Assembly (NCBI RefSeq): GCF_007678255.1
Contig: NZ_VEED01000001.1
Span: forward strand, 124,001-188,000
Direction of reading: 5' to 3'
Source: Bacillus sp. X1(2014)
Lineage (GTDB): Bacteria > Bacillota > Bacilli > Bacillales_B > DSM-18226
DNA: 64,000 nucleotides
Shown here one piece after another: positions 16,859 to 25,476 of this stretch. The position numbers were made by a program, and so were the translations under genes. The stretch's first letter is position 1, and each line of letters opens with the position of its first letter. The notes beneath the pieces are model-generated. The model was not told the DNA's origin, made no database searches, and worked only from the letters and a program-made list of their open reading frames with translations.

Positions 16859-18703
16859 ATGAAGCCGATGCTGCCCAGTCTTACATTCGATCTCCCTGTT
16901 CATCCTGAATGGCTCTATGAAGTAAAATATGATGGATTTCGCGCCCTTTTAGAATGGAGTTCTCATGGGATTAAACTAATTAGCCGGAATGAAAAATCTC
17001 TTCTCCCCCAATTCCCAGAAATTAAGGAATTTTTATTAGAACACGAAGATCAATTTAAACCGTTTCTACCTTTACATTTAGACGGAGAACTAGTCTTATT
17101 AGAAAACACACACAAGGCCAATTTCTCGATGATTCAAGTTCGCGGGCGATTAAAATCAGAAAAAAAGATCAACGAGCAAGCCAGAAAATCCCCTTGCCGC
17201 CTAATGGTGTTTGACATACTCATGAGCGCTGGAAAACCGTTACGTTCACTTAGTTTTCAAAAACGCAAAAAGGAACTCATCAAATTGTTCGAAAAAGTCG
17301 GTTTTGCACTCGGGGCTGACCCTTACAACGAACAACTTCTTCAACTTGTCCAGGCACATGATGAATTTGAGCCGCTTTGGGAGAAGGTTGTATTGTCTGA
17401 CGGGGAAGGAATTATTGCCAAACAAAAAAATAGTCTTTGGGAGGAAGGAAAACGCTCCTTACAGTGGTTAAAGTATAAAAATTGGAAATATGTAAGTTGT
17501 TTTATCAACGCCTATGATAAAACCAATGGATATTTTTATGTAAGTGTGTATATGGACAAAAAAATCCATCCAATTGGTCAGGTCCTTTTCGGTTTTAAAC
17601 CAGAAGAAAAACAAGCACTCCAGCAAACGATTAAACAAAATATGCTCCGTGAAGAAGGACAACTAATCATTGTGGAACCGGCCATATGCCTAGAGGTGAA
17701 ATATTTAGAGCTATATGAAAACCAACTGCGCGAGCCCCATTTTGACCGATTTCGTTTTGATTTAGAACCCGCTGAGTGTACATATGATCGTTTTATCTTT
17801 GCACAAAAAAACCTGCCCGGAGACCTAGATATAACCCACCCTGATAAACCATTATGGGAAAATTTAGCGATTAAAAAAGCAGACTATATTCACTACTTGC
17901 GAGAAATTTCACCCTATATGCTGCCCTTTTTAAACAATCGCTTATTAACCGTTATCCGCTATCCGCACGGGATGTTCGGTGAAGCGTTTTATCAAAAAAA
18001 CTGTCCAGATTATGCCCCAGAATTTGTGCAAACACACACAGATGATGGGATTGAGTATATCCTCTGCAATAATTTAAAAACACTCGTTTGGCTTGGCAAT
18101 CAATTAGCGATTGAGTTCCACATCCCCTTTCAAACCATCGATAGCAGGGGACCAAGTGAGATTGTTTTTGATTTAGATCCGCCCTCTAAGGAGCACTTTC
18201 AATTGGCGGTAAAAGCAGCACTACTAATCAAAGAAGTCCTCGATCAATTAAATTTAATCGCCTTCATTAAAACATCCGGAAACAAAGGTTTGCAAATCTA
18301 CCTGCCTTTGCCGGAAAATGAATTCTCTTATGACGATACAAGATTATTTACTAGCTTTATTGCTGAATATTTGATTTCAAAGGATCCTGACTCCTTCACG
18401 ATTGAACGAATGAAGAAAAACCGCGGAAACAGACTTTATGTTGATTATGTGCAACATAGCGAAGGGAAAACAATTGTTGCCCCCTATTCGATGCGGGGAA
18501 ATGAACATGCTGGTGTCGCCACACCCCTTTATTGGGAGGAAGTAACTGAAAAACTCAAACCTGTTTCGTTTAATATGGAAAATACATTAAAGCGCATTCG
18601 CCAACAAGGAGATCCCTTTTCAGATTATTTTCAATCAAAATCGATTCAACCGTTTGGACCTGTGTTGGAGGTATTAAAAAAAGGGACGAAAAAAAAAGGA
18701 TAG
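16859..18703 (+). CDS. ligD: Multifunctional DNA ligase/polymerase LigD
   Basis: Seals and processes broken ends held by Ku. The 614-aa protein has the B. subtilis YkoU layout: N-terminal ATP-dependent ligase with AMP-accepting Lys23 in YEVKYDGFRALLEW and SDGEGIIAKQ, OB-fold about 215-310, then a C-terminal primase-polymerase domain (about 325-605) with catalytic acids in VFDLDPPS and KTSGNKGLQIYLPL. No 3'-phosphoesterase domain is present. It begins MKPMLPSLTFDLP shortly after a GAAGGG site and is transcribed divergently from ku. Confidence 0.95.
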   Translation: MKPMLPSLTFDLPVHPEWLYEVKYDGFRALLEWSSHGIKLISRNEKSLLPQFPEIKEFLLEHEDQFKPFLPLHLDGELVLLENTHKANFSMIQVRGRLKSEKKINEQARKSPCRLMVFDILMSAGKPLRSLSFQKRKKELIKLFEKVGFALGADPYNEQLLQLVQAHDEFEPLWEKVVLSDGEGIIAKQKNSLWEEGKRSLQWLKYKNWKYVSCFINAYDKTNGYFYVSVYMDKKIHPIGQVLFGFKPEEKQALQQTIKQNMLREEGQLIIVEPAICLEVKYLELYENQLREPHFDRFRFDLEPAECTYDRFIFAQKNLPGDLDITHPDKPLWENLAIKKADYIHYLREISPYMLPFLNNRLLTVIRYPHGMFGEAFYQKNCPDYAPEFVQTHTDDGIEYILCNNLKTLVWLGNQLAIEFHIPFQTIDSRGPSEIVFDLDPPSKEHFQLAVKAALLIKEVLDQLNLIAFIKTSGNKGLQIYLPLPENEFSYDDTRLFTSFIAEYLISKDPDSFTIERMKKNRGNRLYVDYVQHSEGKTIVAPYSMRGNEHAGVATPLYWEEVTEKLKPVSFNMENTLKRIRQQGDPFSDYFQSKSIQPFGPVLEVLKKGTKKKG

Positions 18704-18719
18704 GGGCACCCTATCCTTT
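18695..18719. terminator. Bidirectional terminator of ligD and dapF
   Basis: A perfect 11-bp stem AAAGGATAGGG/CCCTATCCTTT with a 3-nt loop; both stop codons lie within it. Confidence 0.85.
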
Positions 18720-19694
18720 CATATTCGTTTCAACAAACTTTTTTGCTTCATTTTGCAACTGCTCATAAGAAACCTGTTCAGAATGTTCTGTTTTAGCTGA
18801 AACTGTAAACGAACGATTCTCTAGGTCAACATTTACTGTAGCACTATAAAGATAGGTGGCATTCCCTATTAAGTCAATCGAATATTTTCCTTCGCTTTCA
18901 TGGGCAACACATTGGACTTTGCCGCCATTATTATAAACATTAACGACGCTTTCCAATTCATTTAATTCCTGTAAACATGTGACGAGCGTGGAAGCTGACA
19001 TAGCAGTCCCACAGGCATTGGTAAAACCTACACCACGCTCAAATGTTCTTACATAAATAGAACCAGGCTGTAAGTGCTTAACAAAGCTTACATTGACTCC
19101 GTCCGGGAACAAATCATTAGGACCATTAACTTTTTCACTAAGCTGTTTTTGAAGGTCGCCTTCTAGCTGTGCTGCTTCAACAATAGCAATTAGATGCGGA
19201 TTGGGAACCGCCAGTGCTGAAAACCTTAAATCTGCTGATAGTTCTTCAATTTTTTCATTGAAAAGAGTTGGTTTATTTAAATTTAATGGAAGAGCCCTTA
19301 ATTCAAACAAGACTGGAGAAATTTCCACCTGATAAGTATGGATATCTGGTAACAGGTCGTTTTGTTTGCTCACCTTTAAATTTGCTTTCATTGTTTCAAT
19401 TACGGCATTATTTTGGCCAAGATGTTCACATACATATCTCGCAACAAGCCGTAATCCATTTCCACACATTGATGCTTCAGACCCATCTGAGTTAAAGACT
19501 CGCATTCGACCATCCGCATTTTTGCTATTCATCACGAAAAGAATCCCGTCTGCCCCTAATTCAGACTGACGGTTACATAACAAATTCGCGAGTTCCGCAC
19601 GTTCACTTTCCGAAAATGCATATCCATTCGACATTTCATCAATGATTAGAAAGTCATTTCCCGATCCATGACCTTTTATTAATTGGACTTCCAT
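18711..19694 (-). CDS. dapF: Diaminopimelate epimerase DapF
   Basis: Interconverts LL- and meso-diaminopimelate for lysine and peptidoglycan. Both catalytic cysteines are present, Cys77 (ASMCGNGLR) and Cys228 (GFTNACGTAMSAS), and the start MEVQLIKGHGSGNDF is canonical. At 327 aa it is about 40 residues longer than the common form because of a C-terminal extension after about residue 285, rich in Gln/Glu, seen as a variant in some Bacilli. Stand-alone gene. Confidence 0.93.
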   Translation of the reverse strand: MEVQLIKGHGSGNDFLIIDEMSNGYAFSESERAELANLLCNRQSELGADGILFVMNSKNADGRMRVFNSDGSEASMCGNGLRLVARYVCEHLGQNNAVIETMKANLKVSKQNDLLPDIHTYQVEISPVLFELRALPLNLNKPTLFNEKIEELSADLRFSALAVPNPHLIAIVEAAQLEGDLQKQLSEKVNGPNDLFPDGVNVSFVKHLQPGSIYVRTFERGVGFTNACGTAMSASTLVTCLQELNELESVVNVYNNGGKVQCVAHESEGKYSIDLIGNATYLYSATVNVDLENRSFTVSAKTEHSEQVSYEQLQNEAKKFVETNMKG

Positions 19695-19772
19695 TGTTCA
19701 TCCCCCACAACCTGATATCAGTATTTTATTTATCATACCAAACAATGTCTATGAGGGAAACTGTCGAAACTT

Positions 19773-20564
19773 CTATCTTTCGATAAAATACTCATTAATC
19801 AAAAATGACATCCGAAGGAGTTTGTCTTGATCAGATAAAGTCTCTCTCATGGAAAGTACCGGTGTATTCGGCTCTGGAAACAAGGAACTCCATTCCAATG
19901 GCATCCATCCACGACGAAGACGTGCTTCCTGAAAGTGATCGTGGTTTATGAATTGTTCATCCATAAAAGCGACAGCACCTTCTACGGCACCAATAAACTT
20001 TCCTTTCGAATCTAGTAATTCCTTTTTGGATGTTCTCCAATCCTTTTTTCTTCGCTCAAAACTGCCTAAGTATTGCCTCCGATGATTAAATACCTCTATT
20101 TTTATCGTTTTTCCACCATTAACCCTATAGTAACCGATTGCTTGGTTCTGGTCCTCCATGGAATAGAGTGCATAAATTTTTGAAAAAGATAGCTTCTTCG
20201 TCCCTTTGCCTCGATATCTCTTAATCATCCCAGCAAGATGCCCGTTTGGAAAGTAAAATAGTAGTCTAGAAGATTTAGTGTTCAGAAAGAGCACTAGTAA
20301 ATGGCGTGATTCAAAAAAAGACATTCTTCCGACCTCTGATTTCCTCATCTGCCTGTCAATTGAAATCGACTGCCGCCTTCTAAATAGATAGAATTGAAAA
20401 CTAACCAAACTATAGATAAGAAATGGGATCGTTAATAACATGATTTCTTTCGTTTTAAAAATAGAAAGGTTGCCAGCAATGATTATGATAACTGGCAATA
20501 GAGAAGCAATACTACCATTTAAGTTCAAATGAGCTGTATCCCGGTAATATTCATTTATTTTCAT
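19773..20564 (-). CDS. Uncharacterised membrane protein, possibly tubby-like C-terminal domain
   Basis: 263 aa behind AAGGAGTTATCTAG. Two hydrophobic segments at about 20-36 and 42-60 are followed by a basic stretch (YLFRRRQSISIDRQMRK) and a soluble domain with repeated short beta-like strands: LLFYFPNGHLAGMIKRY, IGYYRVNGGKTIKIEVFN and YLGSFER. The pattern resembles tubby/LURP-like beta barrels that bind phospholipid, but this is weak. No function is assigned. Next to the patatin-like lipase on the same strand, with a gap of about 110 bp and a lipase terminator outside it. Confidence 0.6.
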   Translation of the reverse strand: MKINEYYRDTAHLNLNGSIASLLPVIIIIAGNLSIFKTKEIMLLTIPFLIYSLVSFQFYLFRRRQSISIDRQMRKSEVGRMSFFESRHLLVLFLNTKSSRLLFYFPNGHLAGMIKRYRGKGTKKLSFSKIYALYSMEDQNQAIGYYRVNGGKTIKIEVFNHRRQYLGSFERRKKDWRTSKKELLDSKGKFIGAVEGAVAFMDEQFINHDHFQEARLRRGWMPLEWSSLFPEPNTPVLSMRETLSDQDKLLRMSFLINEYFIER

Positions 20565-20645
20565 CTAGATAACTCCTTATCAATTCCTCTTTTCTTAGTT
20601 TATTTACTATTAACAAAAAAAATGATAGGAGATTACGACTAGAAT

Positions 20646-20684
20646 AAAAAAGAAGAGACGAAATGGTCCCTTCTCTTAATTCTT
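20646..20684 (-). terminator. Terminator of the patatin-like gene
   Basis: AGAAGGGAC/GTCTCTTCT stem (one G-T pair) followed by six T residues on the minus strand; overlaps the stop codon. Confidence 0.7.
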
Positions 20685-21530
20685 AATATAGTTAATTATC
20701 GTTGACATAGATGCTCTGGCATCTTCGTAGCCTTGATTGTATAGCTCTTCCAGTCTTTGAGGATTCCGTTCCATTCTACCGACCTTCAATGGCTGCGATG
20801 GACGGATAATCAAAACCTTTCCCTTTTTCTCTTCCTGCTCAACATATTCGACCGTTTCATTGTATATTTGATATCGATTCCTAATGGACTGTTGCAGGCC
20901 TTTGTATTCGGGATACTTACGATCAACAAGAAAATGAAACTTCGAGGGCTTTTTCAAATACCCTTCATTCCTTGTAAGAATGACGATATTTTTTGCAAAC
21001 CCATCCAGTTGTGCTTTCTTGATTGGAATGGGATCGCTAATACCCCCATCAAGTAATATTTTATCTCTAAAACGGACTTCAGGTGCTATAAATGGAAGGG
21101 AGCTTGATGCCCGTATCACGGTTAAAAGGTCATCCCCGTAATCCTTCTTCTTAAAATAAACAGGCTCTCCTGTCAGACAATCTGTTGTCCCCACAACAAA
21201 TTCTGAAGGACTATTGTAAAAAACATCATAATGGAATGGGACATGTTTATTTGGAATTTCGTCAAAAATAAAATCCATTCCAAAAAATTGCCGATTTCGA
21301 AAATAATTTTTCCATGAAATGTATCTTGGGTCAGAAGCATATTCAATCGTAACGGTTTTATTTCTTCCTTTTTGCTTCGACAAATAGGAGGCAGCATTAC
21401 ATGCACCTGCAGAAACCCCGATTACATAAGGGAAAAATAATTGAGTTTCTAAAAAGTATTCAAGGATCCCGGCAGTGTAAACACCTCGCATTCCTCCACC
21501 TTCTAGTACCAAACCAACTTGATTTTCCAT
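20676..21530 (-). CDS. Patatin-like phospholipase (RssA family)
   Basis: 284 aa from ATG 21530, behind a purine-rich GAGAGGGCGGGG. It has the complete patatin Ser-Asp dyad machinery: oxyanion segment EGGGMRGVYTAG, nucleophile Ser40 in GVSAG and the Asp in LDGGISDPIP. No signal peptide or membrane segment, so it is a cytoplasmic or peripheral serine lipase/esterase, substrate unknown. The C-terminal part carries a conserved-looking NRYQIYNETVEYVE helix. Similar genes are common in Bacilli. Confidence 0.88.
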   Translation of the reverse strand: MENQVGLVLEGGGMRGVYTAGILEYFLETQLFFPYVIGVSAGACNAASYLSKQKGRNKTVTIEYASDPRYISWKNYFRNRQFFGMDFIFDEIPNKHVPFHYDVFYNSPSEFVVGTTDCLTGEPVYFKKKDYGDDLLTVIRASSSLPFIAPEVRFRDKILLDGGISDPIPIKKAQLDGFAKNIVILTRNEGYLKKPSKFHFLVDRKYPEYKGLQQSIRNRYQIYNETVEYVEQEEKKGKVLIIRPSQPLKVGRMERNPQRLEELYNQGYEDARASMSTIINYIKN

Positions 21531-21709
21531 GTTGCCCCGCCCTCTCATTGTTAACGATAAACTTACTTGTCATTATAGACCCACTTAATTCTTTTACAAA
21601 ATGAAACGACTTTGCATAAAAAATTTTTTCGGGTTGAAACTTCTCCCTAGGCACCTAAATTGTTAAAATTGATAAAATAACTATTATCAATGTGAAGAAA
21701 GGTTTTATT

Positions 21710-22837
21710 ATGACAAAAATACTTTTTAAAAATGCAACGGTATACCCGATAACATCGAAACCAATCCCACATGGAGATGTGTTAATTGATGCGGGGAAGA
21801 TCCTCAAAATTGGAAAGAATCTTACAACTGATTTAAATGTAAAAATCATCGATTGCGGGAACCAATTTCTTTTTCCAGGCTTTATTGATGTCCATACACA
21901 TTTAGGCCTTTATGATGAAGGAACAGGATGGGCTGGGAATGATGCCAATGAAACTGCCGAGGCACTCACACCTCATATCCGGGCAATTGATGGGGTCTAC
22001 CCTTTGGATCCCGCATTCTCTGACGCTGTTAAAAGCGGTATCACCACAGTTAATGTTATGCCTGGGAGTGCAAATGTCATTGGAGGAACAACATCAGTCA
22101 TCAAAACGACCGGCAAAAATATTAAAAAGATGATTTTCCAAGAGGTCTCAGGCTTAAAAATGGCCTTAGGGGAAAATCCAAAAAGAATTCATAGCCATGG
22201 CAACAGTGATTCCATTACTCGCATGGGGATTATGGGGATGCTTAGGGAGGCTTTTTACCAAGCAATCCATGCGGATAATCCAGACTTACCTAGAATCGCC
22301 CCTATCATCATGGCCCTAAAAAGAGAAATTCCGGTTAGAATCCACGCACATCGTGCTGATGATATTATTTCGGCTCTACGTTTCGCAGAAGAATTTAATC
22401 TTGATTTAAGAATTGAACATTGTACTGAGGGGCATCTTATTGCAAGTGAACTTTCTGGGATCGATTTGAAGGTTTCAGTCGGTCCAACCTTAACACGAAG
22501 ATCCAAAGTCGAACTGAAGAATAAAACCTGGAAAACCTATCAAGAACTGACGAATCACGGTGTCGAAGTTTCTATTACAACCGATCATCCCTATACACCC
22601 ATCCAATACTTAAATATTTGTGCAAGCCTCGCTGTCAGGGAGGGGTTATCTGAGCATAAAGCTCTAGAAGGAATCACGATTCTGCCAGCCAAGAACTTAA
22701 GAATAGACAGTCGAGTGGGCAGTATCGAGGAGGGCAAGGAAGCCGATTTAGTACTTTGGAGCCATCATCCTTTTCACTACTTAGCTAAACCTAAATGGAC
22801 GATGATTAGCGGCGAAATGGTCTATCAAGAAGCGTAG
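21710..22837 (+). CDS. Amidohydrolase (imidazolonepropionase-like)
   Basis: 375 aa from ATG 21710, seven bases after GAAAGG. The metal-dependent amidohydrolase barrel shows the N-terminal metal pair in DVHTHLGLYDEG, later His residues in RIHAHRADD and RIEHCTEGH, and the catalytic Asp in TTDHPYTP. The flanking small beta-sandwich begins with ILFKNATVYPI and ends with GSIEEGKEADLVLW, the usual arrangement of the COG1228 group. Substrate unknown; no hut or other catabolic genes adjoin it. Nothing unusual in length. Confidence 0.85.
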   Translation: MTKILFKNATVYPITSKPIPHGDVLIDAGKILKIGKNLTTDLNVKIIDCGNQFLFPGFIDVHTHLGLYDEGTGWAGNDANETAEALTPHIRAIDGVYPLDPAFSDAVKSGITTVNVMPGSANVIGGTTSVIKTTGKNIKKMIFQEVSGLKMALGENPKRIHSHGNSDSITRMGIMGMLREAFYQAIHADNPDLPRIAPIIMALKREIPVRIHAHRADDIISALRFAEEFNLDLRIEHCTEGHLIASELSGIDLKVSVGPTLTRRSKVELKNKTWKTYQELTNHGVEVSITTDHPYTPIQYLNICASLAVREGLSEHKALEGITILPAKNLRIDSRVGSIEEGKEADLVLWSHHPFHYLAKPKWTMISGEMVYQEA

Positions 22838-22925
22838 AATAATGCTGAAATTTGGTAAAAAATATTATCGAAAAATCCACAAAAAACCTATTTATTTTTT
22901 AGCTTTTTTCTTGTATTATACTCTA

Positions 22926-23147
22926 GTGAAGCCGATAAAAACCTGAAAAACTTTGGGGGTTTACGAACAAATTCTTGTTAACAAAAAAATGAAATAGGGA
23001 AGGCAAATGGTGCGCCACCAGTTATACTGGTTCTAGTGGGTTCGATTCCCACCCCGAAATTTTTTAGTAACTTTATAAAAAATTTCGAGGGTGGACCGGA
23101 CCGTTTCTTTTGACATGGGATCGGAATGCCCTAATGGAGGGTTATTC
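22926..23147 (+). promoter_or_regulatory. Structured leader with tRNA-like T-arm upstream of the GNAT gene
   Basis: A perfect 5-bp stem with a 7-nt loop, GTGGG-TTCGATT-CCCAC (23036-23052), matches a tRNA T-arm. It is directly followed by CCCGAAA (23053-23059), which pairs in six of seven positions with TTTGGGG at 22952-22958, like an acceptor stem. The 3' part of both helices also forms an alternative hairpin of about 18 bp, 23049-23066 with 23076-23094 (one bulge), so the two folds exclude each other. A TATACT/TATTAT -10-like box lies at 22914-22922. No D-arm or normal anticodon arm and no CCA, so not a standard tRNA. Function unknown. Confidence 0.55.
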
Positions 23148-23708
23148 ATGCTTAAAAAACGTGATCTTCATGACAGCCACACATTGTACGAATTAATGAC
23201 ACACCCTGATGTCTTCCCTTTTGTGCGCCAAAAAGCTGATTCTTATGAAGAATTCTTATTTATGACTAAACAAACGATTGAGGCCGAAGACCAAGGAGAA
23301 TTGATTTCACGAACGATTCTTGATGAATGGGGTGCACCGATCGGTACCATTAATTTGTTTGATATTGAGGACAACGCCGGTTTTTTAGGAACTTGGCTAG
23401 GCAAGCCTTATCATGGCAAAGGATATAATAATCCGGCTAAAGATGCCTTTTTTAAAGAACTTTTTTATGACTTAGGCATCGAGACCGTCTTTATGAGAAT
23501 ACGCAAGGTTAATATTCGCTCAATCAAAGCAGCTGAAAAACTACCTTACGTAATAAAAGCAAACGAAACAAGAAAATCTATATATGAACAATTGAACGCA
23601 AATGGTAACGTATATGATTTGTATGAAATACCTAAGGATCAGTACACTTTCTACCTAATGCGGAATGGCGCTGCTCAATCAGACGATTCACAATTGTTGG
23701 AAGCATAA
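23148..23708 (+). CDS. GNAT-family N-acetyltransferase (YoaA-like)
   Basis: 186 aa from ATG 23148 behind TGGAGGG; the longer frame upstream lies in the structured leader and has no start signal. A RimJ/RimL-type acyltransferase: the acetyl-CoA loop reads GKPYHGKGYNNPAKDAF, preceded by an acidic strand-turn (LFDIEDNAGFLGTWLG) and followed by RKVNIRSIKAAEKL. It resembles B. subtilis YoaA as I recall it. The acceptor is unknown (RimJ/L relatives modify ribosomal-protein N termini). Preceded by an unusual leader RNA and followed by a strong terminator. Confidence 0.82.
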   Translation: MLKKRDLHDSHTLYELMTHPDVFPFVRQKADSYEEFLFMTKQTIEAEDQGELISRTILDEWGAPIGTINLFDIEDNAGFLGTWLGKPYHGKGYNNPAKDAFFKELFYDLGIETVFMRIRKVNIRSIKAAEKLPYVIKANETRKSIYEQLNANGNVYDLYEIPKDQYTFYLMRNGAAQSDDSQLLEA

Positions 23709-23739
23709 AAAAGCAATCGGACTTGTCCGATTGCTTTTT
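23708..23739 (+). terminator. Terminator of the GNAT gene
   Basis: A perfect 15-bp stem AAAAAGCAATCGGAC/GTCCGATTGCTTTTT with a 2-nt loop. Confidence 0.9.
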
Positions 23740-23761
23740 GTTTAGAATTTTATTCAAAATA

Positions 23762-23920
23762 TTATTCCGTTACGTTTTGTTCAATCGTTTCATTCACGTC
23801 ATTAAGACCCATTTGGAGCAAAAATTCGTCTAGTTCCTCATTGGTTAGTGTTTCAAAGCGGCCATCATGAAAAAATACCTGGGTTTGATTAGGGTTTATT
23901 CTGTTCATATTAAAACTCAT
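23762..23920 (-). CDS. Small uncharacterised protein, 52 aa
   Basis: ATG at 23920 is seven bases after AAAGGAG. The 52-residue product (MSFNMNRINPNQTQVFFHDG...) is acidic in its C-terminal half, with a predicted amphipathic helix NEELDEFLLQMGLND. No Cys, signal peptide or membrane segment. Short but with a good ribosome site and sensible codon use. It is on the same strand as, and downstream of, the SDR gene (gap about 90 bp) and convergent with the GNAT gene. Function unknown. Confidence 0.6.
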   Translation of the reverse strand: MSFNMNRINPNQTQVFFHDGRFETLTNEELDEFLLQMGLNDVNETIEQNVTE

Positions 23921-24011
23921 ATTCTTTGCTCCTTTCATTGATGATTATTATCTATTGTCAACAAAAAGAGCAGTTTTCATTCTAGAAAATCAAATAGTTC
24001 AAAAAATTATA

Positions 24012-24788
24012 CTAATTCTTATGGATCTTTCCTAATACATCTAACCCTCCAGTAATAGGGATGATGCTACCTGTAATAAAATCTGATTTTTCGTCAACCA
24101 AGAATGCAATGACTCTTGCTATATCTTCCCCTGTTCCATACCTGCCAACCGGGGCATTACCATTCATTCCCCTTGCATCATGTATATTACTTTCTTTCCA
24201 TTGGTTAATGATATCTCCTGGACAAACCATATTTGCCGTAATCCCATGTTCCGCTTCCTCAATCGCTATAGTCCTTGTAAGTGAGGCCAAACCTGTCTTG
24301 GCTGCAGCAAAGGCTGACCGATATATCCAACCTGGTGAAGTTTCAACGCGATCATATCCAAATGTAATAATCCTCCCCCATTTTTGGTTACGCATGGAAG
24401 GGATAACTAATTTAGTCAAATAAAAAACGGAGCTTAAATTTCCTTGGACTACATAGTTCCATTCCTCGAAGGAGTAGTCTGCCAGCTTTTTTCGTTCATG
24501 CATGTAAGGACCAGCATTATGGACTAAAACATCCACTGTACGGTAAGCAGCCAGTGTTTCATTAATAATTCGGATACAATCCTCCTTGTTTGCTACATCG
24601 CCTTGTACAACAATATTTTTGTTTCCAAAACATTCAGTCAATTGGTTCGCTAAAGAAATAGCCTCTGTTTCACTATTACGATAGTTTATGGCTAGTTGAT
24701 AACCATTTTCCGCTAGATATAATGCAGTTTTTTTGCCAATACCAGTTGCTCCCCCCGTAATCAGAGCCGTTTTCTTATTCACAATCAT
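24012..24788 (-). CDS. Short-chain dehydrogenase/reductase homologue lacking the Ser-Tyr pair
   Basis: 258 aa with a normal SDR Rossmann fold: NAD(P)-binding TGGATGIGKKTA near the N terminus, VHNAGPY, the structural Asn in QGNLSS and a normal C-terminal IIPITGGLDVLG. The catalytic region, however, reads SAFAAAKTG where YxxxK is expected, so Tyr is replaced by Phe while Lys remains, and the strand that should carry the catalytic Ser reads GRIITFGYDR. The protein may bind cofactor without classic dehydrogenase chemistry, or use a shifted residue. Product name stays generic. Monocistronic or leading the 52-aa ORF. Confidence 0.85.
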   Translation of the reverse strand: MIVNKKTALITGGATGIGKKTALYLAENGYQLAINYRNSETEAISLANQLTECFGNKNIVVQGDVANKEDCIRIINETLAAYRTVDVLVHNAGPYMHERKKLADYSFEEWNYVVQGNLSSVFYLTKLVIPSMRNQKWGRIITFGYDRVETSPGWIYRSAFAAAKTGLASLTRTIAIEEAEHGITANMVCPGDIINQWKESNIHDARGMNGNAPVGRYGTGEDIARVIAFLVDEKSDFITGSIIPITGGLDVLGKIHKN

Positions 24789-24949
24789 TACCTCTCTATG
24801 TTTAGAATCTTCCCTTAACTATATGTTAACTAGACATGTTTATACGCAATTTTTGTACATTCATTCATATTGACTTAGGTTTTAATAACGCATGGGCAAG
24901 TGTTAGCATATGATACAAATATCTAAGTAACACGGAAAGGGTGAGATCA

Positions 24950-25423
24950 TTGTTCCCGTGGAATATATTCCCTTTTGATAAGAATATAAAGGATAAGATG
25001 ACAAAAATGAAGCCGGAAGAAATTAATAATTATGTGCAGGATGTATTAGGGAAGCTCATGCCTGGAAATATGAATACCGGAATAAATCCAGCGGAGATGT
25101 TCCAGGGATTCCAATCATCGGTATCCCCCCCATTAACCACAAGCGATCGTTTACATTCAACTGCCTTTGAAACTCATAATTTTGTATACGTTAGAATTTC
25201 AATAAAACAGGAGGAATGGGTTAAGCAGCTTCGAATTTATCACACATCCAATCAACTCATTATAGAGCATATCCCTCATCATGAAGATAAACACACGATT
25301 ACCCTTCCAGCTATTGTAAAAAAGAAAGGGGCAACTGCTACCTTCAAAGATGGCGTGCTTGAAGTTAAAATCCCTAAAAATATTGATTTGCAATATTCAC
25401 AAATAGACGTTACAGAAATTTAA
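24950..25423 (+). CDS. Hsp20/alpha-crystallin-like protein (YocM/GerT type)
   Basis: I use the TTG at 24950, which is preceded by AAAGGGTGAG at good spacing; product 157 aa beginning MFPWNIFPFDKN. The C-terminal half (about 75-150) has alpha-crystallin-domain strands ending in the typical KKKGATATFKDGVLEVKIPK, while the N-terminal arm is Met/Asn/Pro-rich. This matches the divergent Hsp20-like spore proteins of Bacillus (YocM, GerT, CotP) rather than a classic IbpA. Likely salt- or spore-related, but no sporulation promoter was identified with confidence. Confidence 0.75.
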   Translation: MFPWNIFPFDKNIKDKMTKMKPEEINNYVQDVLGKLMPGNMNTGINPAEMFQGFQSSVSPPLTTSDRLHSTAFETHNFVYVRISIKQEEWVKQLRIYHTSNQLIIEHIPHHEDKHTITLPAIVKKKGATATFKDGVLEVKIPKNIDLQYSQIDVTEI

Positions 25424-25448
25424 ACCAATGTAAAAATCTTTAAATTTT

Positions 25449-25472
25449 AAGGACAGCAAATCTGCTGTCCTT
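25449..25472. terminator. Bidirectional terminator between the Hsp20-like and FixH-like genes
   Basis: 10-bp stem AAGGACAGCA/TGCTGTCCTT with a 4-nt loop. Confidence 0.75.
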
Positions 25473-25476
25473 CCTG

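Noticed and set aside
16859..18703. Stand-alone ATP-dependent ligase only
   Set aside because: A clear C-terminal polymerase domain and the divergent ku gene identify LigD.
22940..23060. Complete tRNA gene
   Set aside because: T-arm and acceptor-like stem exist, but there is no D-arm, normal anticodon arm or CCA, and the interior is too long.
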